From positions 35,235 to 99,234 of the forward strand of contig JBGALT010000008.1 in assembly GCA_044223665.1 (NCBI GenBank): a DNA stretch of 64,000 nt, in the 5' to 3' direction. The position numbers and the translations under genes were made by a program. Under the pieces are notes generated by a model. It saw only the letters and a program-made list of their open reading frames with translations, searched no databases and had not been told where the DNA came from. Shown here piece after piece: positions 60,410 to 64,000 of the stretch. The stretch comes from JBBSAT01 sp044223665 (GTDB lineage: Bacteria; Myxococcota_A; Polyangia; Polyangiales; Sandaracinaceae). Every line of letters begins with the position of its first letter. Within the stretch, counting starts at the first letter, position 1.

Positions 60410-62151
60410 GGGCTCGCCTCCCTTCGTTCCGTCGGGGGTGGCGCCGCCGTCTCGGGCGCGGGGCCCACGACCGCCTGGAAGAAGAGGTCTTCGAGCGAGG
60501 GCTGGACGACGCGGCACTCGAAGACCTCGACGCCGGCCTCCAGCAGCGCGCGGAGCAGCGCGGGCGCCGCACGCTCGGCGTCGAGCAAGGGGACGCGCGT
60601 CTCGGGCTCGCTCTCCCCCGGCTCGGCGACGTGCCCGAGACCCCGCAGAGCCTCGACCAGGTGCTCACGCGTGCCGTGGGCTCGGAGCGCGACGCGCGCC
60701 TGGGTCTTCTTGCGCAGCTCGTCGATGGCCTCGTGCACCACGACTTCGCCGCCGCGGAGGATCACCACGGAGTCGCAGAGCTCCTCGGCCTCGGCGAGGT
60801 TGTGGGTGCAGAGCAGCGTCGTGCGACCCGCGCTGGCCTCGCGCACGGCGGCGATCATCTGACGCGAGGCCAGCGGGTCGAGGCCCGCCGAAGGCTCGTC
60901 GAGGACGAGCAGCTCCGGGTGCGGGAGCAAGGCCGCCGCCAGCGCGAGCCGTCGCTGCATGCCGCCCGAGAGCGCGGAGGTCGCGCGGTCGAGCGCCTCC
61001 TCGAGGCCCAGGCGCGCCGCGGCCACCTCGGGCGCGTCGCCCGCTCCGTAGAGCTCGCGCACGAGCGCGAGGTACTGCCGGACCGTGAGGTGCTCGTACA
61101 TGCCCGGCTGCTGCGGAACGATGCCCATGCGCGCCTTGCAGGCGAGGAACTCGTCCTCGTCCGCCGTGCGGCCGAGCACGAACGCGAACCCGCTCGAGGG
61201 CGCGAGCGCACCGGTGATCAAGCGGATGGTCGTCGTCTTTCCTGCGCCGTTCGGGCCGAGCAGGCACGCGCGCTCGCCCGCGCGGAGGGTGAACGTGGCG
61301 GACTTCAGCGCATGCACTTCGCCGTAGCGCTTGTCGGCACGCACCAGCTCGATCGGGGCGCCGCTCGCCGCCGGCCTCGCCTCGCGCGGAGGCACCGGCA
61401 GCGAGGGCAGCGCGCGCACCGTCCAGATCAGGACGACGAGGCTCACGGGCACCGTCCCGAGGATGAAGACCTCGGTGATCTCGGTCCCGAAGCTCCGCTG
61501 GAGCGGCAGGAGCATCCCGTCGGTGAGCGCGTGGTAGGCGATCGCGAGCAGCAGCCAGCGCACGCGCTTCTCCACCACCGCGCGCATCACGAGCGTGCTC
61601 GCCGCCACGTGGAACGAGATCGCGCAGACGCGCTCCACGGCGGCGAGCAGGTGCGGCAGCGCGCCCGCGTCGTGGAGCTCGCGCATGCCCTGCTCGACCA
61701 TCGGGATCTGCCCGGGCGGAACGCCGAGCGCCTGCGGGCCGACGCGCTCGATCAAGAGAACGTTGAGCAGCGTCGTCGCAGCGAGCACACCGAGGATCGT
61801 CGACTCCACGCCGCCGTGGCCGACGCCATAGGCGAGCGCATGCGCGCCGGTCTGCTGCTTGGCGAGCGCCCAGCGCATCGCGCCATAGCGCGCGAGCTCC
61901 TCGAAGACGCCGGCCGAGAGCCCGAGGAAGACCGATGCGACAGGGACGGCCCACGGCGAGGGCGGCGCCGGCAGGAGAGGCCCGACGAGCGCGTTGAACG
62001 GCAGGTGCCCCACCTGCGAGAGCAGGAACGCGAGCACCCCGACGAGGAGCGCGCGCCAGCCCACCGGCCGGCGGGCCCGCAGCGCGCGCGCGAGCGCGAT
62101 CGGTACGCCGATCTCGATCAGGACCTGCGCCAGCGTCGCGAGCTCGGCCAC
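60406..62151 (-). CDS. YhfC-like intramembrane protease domain fused to an ABC ATPase
   Basis: 581 residues. Residues 1-~255 are seven or eight membrane segments with motifs of the YhfC/PrsW/CPBP intramembrane protease clan: FEELARYGAMRWAL (paired Glu and Arg), YGVGHGGVESTILG (His, Glu) and AIAYHALTDG (His). Residues ~270-581 are an ABC ATPase: Walker A GPNGAGKTTT near 300, Q-loop IVPQQP, signature LSGGMQRR, Walker B LLVLDEPSAGLDP and switch His in CTHNLAEA. Normally these are separate proteins. Together with the permease it forms one exporter complex that could also cut a membrane substrate (inference). GTG start; TAGCCT lies 9 nt before. Confidence 0.8.
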   Translation of the reverse strand: MAELATLAQVLIEIGVPIALARALRARRPVGWRALLVGVLAFLLSQVGHLPFNALVGPLLPAPPSPWAVPVASVFLGLSAGVFEELARYGAMRWALAKQQTGAHALAYGVGHGGVESTILGVLAATTLLNVLLIERVGPQALGVPPGQIPMVEQGMRELHDAGALPHLLAAVERVCAISFHVAASTLVMRAVVEKRVRWLLLAIAYHALTDGMLLPLQRSFGTEITEVFILGTVPVSLVVLIWTVRALPSLPVPPREARPAASGAPIELVRADKRYGEVHALKSATFTLRAGERACLLGPNGAGKTTTIRLITGALAPSSGFAFVLGRTADEDEFLACKARMGIVPQQPGMYEHLTVRQYLALVRELYGAGDAPEVAAARLGLEEALDRATSALSGGMQRRLALAAALLPHPELLVLDEPSAGLDPLASRQMIAAVREASAGRTTLLCTHNLAEAEELCDSVVILRGGEVVVHEAIDELRKKTQARVALRAHGTREHLVEALRGLGHVAEPGESEPETRVPLLDAERAAPALLRALLEAGVEVFECRVVQPSLEDLFFQAVVGPAPETAAPPPTERREASP

Positions 62152-62215
62152 CCGCGACGGAGGCTACACGAGGTGCACGCCGCCGTCCCGACGCCCCGCG
62201 GCCGCGGACGAGCGC

Positions 62216-62221
62216 TACCCT
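62216..62221 (+). promoter_or_regulatory. Leaderless-type -10 element of the zinc-ribbon gene
   Basis: TACCCT, six bases, ATG at 62228. Confidence 0.5.
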
Positions 62222-62227
62222 GGGAGC

Positions 62228-63580
62228 ATGAGCCTGCTCTCGTTGGAGGCGTACGCGGAGCTCTCTGCGCGCATGATCGGTCTGACGACGGCCGAGCGGT
62301 GCGCAGCCATCGTGCGAGCGGCCGGGATCTCGCAGGCTGCGTGGGAAGCGGCGAACGCCGAGTGGAGCGCGCGCCTGGCGCGCGACGCAGCGCTGGCGAA
62401 GCGGCACCGGCGGCTGCTGACCGAAGCGCTGCGGCGCGACCCCGCGGCGGCAAAGACGATCTCGCTCGACGACTACGTCGCGCTGAACGCGAGCGTGAGG
62501 CTCGGCGCTCCGATCGCGGACGCGCTCCGCGCCCACGGCCACGACCTTCGTAGCTTCAGCGCCTCGAGCTACGAGTGGATCGAGCGCTTCGAGGCGGACC
62601 CCTGGCTGGAAGTCACCTTCGGGCTCCGCGTCGAGAAGACGATCGCCGAGCGCGCGGGCGGGGCCGAGCGCGTCGTCGGCGCCGTCTACGGGCCGGGCGA
62701 GCTCGTGCGCGCACGCCGCTGCCACCACTGTGGTGCGAGGAAGGTCACGAGGCCGTCCACGGCGTACGTCTACTGCGACTACTGCGCGACGCTCTTCGAC
62801 TACGACCCGTCGGTCACGGTCGAGGATCGCACCTCGCTCGATCCGGACCTCGTGGACGAGCGGCTCGCGCGCGTGACGAAGGACGCGCTGCAGCGCGCCT
62901 ACGCGGCACGGGACCAGGCGGAGTACGCGCGCATCGTGCGCTTCACGAGCAGCGTGCTCACCGAAGTCTGCCCGGCCGCGTACTCGCCGCGCATCCGCGA
63001 TCCCACATACCGCGAGGTCTTCCACCGCGATCTGATCGCGCCGTGGGCCGTCGTCACGCGCTTCGACGCTGGCTACTGCGAGCGCGCCGCGGTCGTGGCC
63101 AAGCTCCGGCGCGCGGCGACGGGCTCGCGCCGGTGGTCCGACGTGCTCGCGTTGCTCGACCATTCACGCGAGGCGTTCACCTACGAAGTCGCACTGCTCG
63201 ATCGCACGGGCGTCCTCGCGGCGCACCCGGACGGTCTCGACGCCCTGCGCTTCGTCCACGTGAACCTGGCGGTGTTCGTGCGGCCCTGGCTCGCGATCCT
63301 CGACGCACGCGAGCAGCTCCAGCTCCTCGACGCCGCAGGCGTTCGCTGCGACTACGTGCCCCTCGAGCAGACCGACCTCGCACCGTGCGCGTGTGGATCG
63401 TGCGGGCAGAAGCTCGCCATCCCGACGGGCTCGCGGCGCTTCGTGTGCGAGCGCTGCGGCCACGTGCTCGAGAGCGGCGCGCGCGTCTTCGCGTGTGCAG
63501 ACTGCGGCGCCTCCGTGTGCTTGCCCGCAGGGGCGACGCAGGCGCGTTGCGGCTACTGCGACGCGCGCTGGACGCTCTGA
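62228..63580 (+). CDS. Zinc-ribbon protein of unknown function
   Basis: 450 residues, cytoplasmic. A helical N-terminus (~150 residues), a first Cys4 ribbon (CHHCGAR and YCDYC, about 160-180), a helical middle, then two more Cys-rich ribbons at the C-terminus (CGSCGQKL with CERCGHVL; CADCGASV with CGYCDARW). No domain I can name. Multiple ribbons suggest nucleic acid or protein scaffolding. Single gene with its own promoter-like hexamer. Confidence 0.7.
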   Translation: MSLLSLEAYAELSARMIGLTTAERCAAIVRAAGISQAAWEAANAEWSARLARDAALAKRHRRLLTEALRRDPAAAKTISLDDYVALNASVRLGAPIADALRAHGHDLRSFSASSYEWIERFEADPWLEVTFGLRVEKTIAERAGGAERVVGAVYGPGELVRARRCHHCGARKVTRPSTAYVYCDYCATLFDYDPSVTVEDRTSLDPDLVDERLARVTKDALQRAYAARDQAEYARIVRFTSSVLTEVCPAAYSPRIRDPTYREVFHRDLIAPWAVVTRFDAGYCERAAVVAKLRRAATGSRRWSDVLALLDHSREAFTYEVALLDRTGVLAAHPDGLDALRFVHVNLAVFVRPWLAILDAREQLQLLDAAGVRCDYVPLEQTDLAPCACGSCGQKLAIPTGSRRFVCERCGHVLESGARVFACADCGASVCLPAGATQARCGYCDARWTL

Positions 63581-63605
63581 AGGGATCGCGACCTCTCGGG
63601 CGGCC

Positions 63606-64000
63606 TCAGGGGCCGATCACGCGTCGCGGCACGGCCTGCGACCCGTGCGAGGCGGTGCCGCAGCTTCCCTCGCGGTCGCGGCCCCAGCACCAGACCGATC
63701 CGCCGGCATCGAGCGCGCACGCGTGCGCGTCGCCGAGCGCCAGCGCCGTCACGCTCGTGAGGCCACCGACCTCGACCGGGACGACGCTCCCCACGCTTCG
63801 ACCATCGCCGAGCTGCCCCTCGTTCCCTGCGCCCCAGCAGCGCACGCGCCCGCCCTCGATCAGCGCGCACGAGAAGTGCTGGCCCACGGCGATGGCGCTC
63901 GCGTGCTCGATCCCGGTGACGCGCGCCGGGCGATCGCGCGAGCTCGGCGCGTTGCCGATCTGGCCTTCGTTGCCACGCCCCCAGCACCACACGCCGCCGC
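63606..64000 (-). CDS. RCC1-repeat protein, C-terminal part only
   Basis: The frame is open to the window edge, so the start lies outside. The visible 131 residues are three RCC1 blades (MWCWGRGNEGQIGN, VRCWGAGNEGQLGDG, VWCWGRDREGSCG) with the WGxGxxGQLG pattern. A cell-surface propeller like the one in the MopE/RCC1 lipoprotein 13 kb away. The C-terminus is short after the last blade. Confidence 0.85.
   Translation of the reverse strand, partial: GGVWCWGRGNEGQIGNAPSSRDRPARVTGIEHASAIAVGQHFSCALIEGGRVRCWGAGNEGQLGDGRSVGSVVPVEVGGLTSVTALALGDAHACALDAGGSVWCWGRDREGSCGTASHGSQAVPRRVIGP

Overview
The window is GC-rich, gene-dense chromosomal DNA from what looks like a myxobacterium (Myxococcota, most like the Polyangia/Sandaracinaceae; this assignment is inference). 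The signs are: many lipoproteins whose signal peptide is followed by an Asp/Ala/Gly-rich DAG or DTG linker; C-terminal Cys-hydrophobic-Arg tails like the MYXO-CTERM signal; Cys/Asp repeats of the putative metal-binding (MopE-like) type; RCC1 propeller repeats; a eukaryote-like Ser/Thr kinase; and frequent GTG starts. I see no prophage, complete insertion sequence, CRISPR array, rRNA or tRNA.

Layout. 1-13 kb: a kinase fused to a PhnD-like binding domain, a glycoside hydrolase lipoprotein, a phosphate-selective-type porin, a broken PIN toxin with its antitoxin, a lysozyme-like anchored protein, a cupredoxin lipoprotein, a RimK-RCK_C fusion, and a lipoprotein that looks like a type II copper monooxygenase. 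13-23 kb: a KamA-like radical SAM enzyme, TypA/BipA, a small Tat-type DPAG-repeat protein, then a decaying patch (a Sel1-like gene with an amber stop, a 90-bp tandem repeat array, a frameshifted FAD oxidoreductase), a TauE permease and a glutamine cyclotransferase. 23-31 kb: two giant, translationally coupled DUF3857/transglutaminase-like proteins, the second lacking all three catalytic residues. 31-41 kb: lipoproteins, a 1012-residue triterpene cyclase fused to an MpaB/DUF2236-type oxygenase, a beta-helix surface protein and a receiver/J-like protein. 41-47.5 kb: housekeeping (def, fmt, cobalamin adenosyltransferase, response regulator, yhbY, bioA) plus a DUF455/ATP-grasp pair. 47.5-64 kb: a MopE/RCC1 lipoprotein, a beta-helix lipoprotein, an M49-like metallopeptidase, an SDR/old-yellow-enzyme pair, a second broken toxin-antitoxin module, a ricin-type lectin, an ABC transporter whose ATPase is fused to a YhfC-like intramembrane protease, a zinc-ribbon protein and a partial RCC1 gene.

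Genes working together. Most genes sit singly or in twos, and seven neighbouring pairs are joined by 4-bp ATGA or GTGA start/stop overlaps. About fifteen genes carry a TAnnnT-like hexamer whose last base lies 6-7 nt before the start codon, the signature of leaderless transcription; I used it to choose several starts. The strongest candidates for new biology are the cyclase-oxygenase fusion (33420-36458), the protease-ABC fusion (60406-62151), the kinase-PhnD fusion (387-2210), the DUF455/ATP-grasp cassette (44115-45787), and a hairpin element placed at the same distance after the stop codons of two unrelated beta-helix genes.
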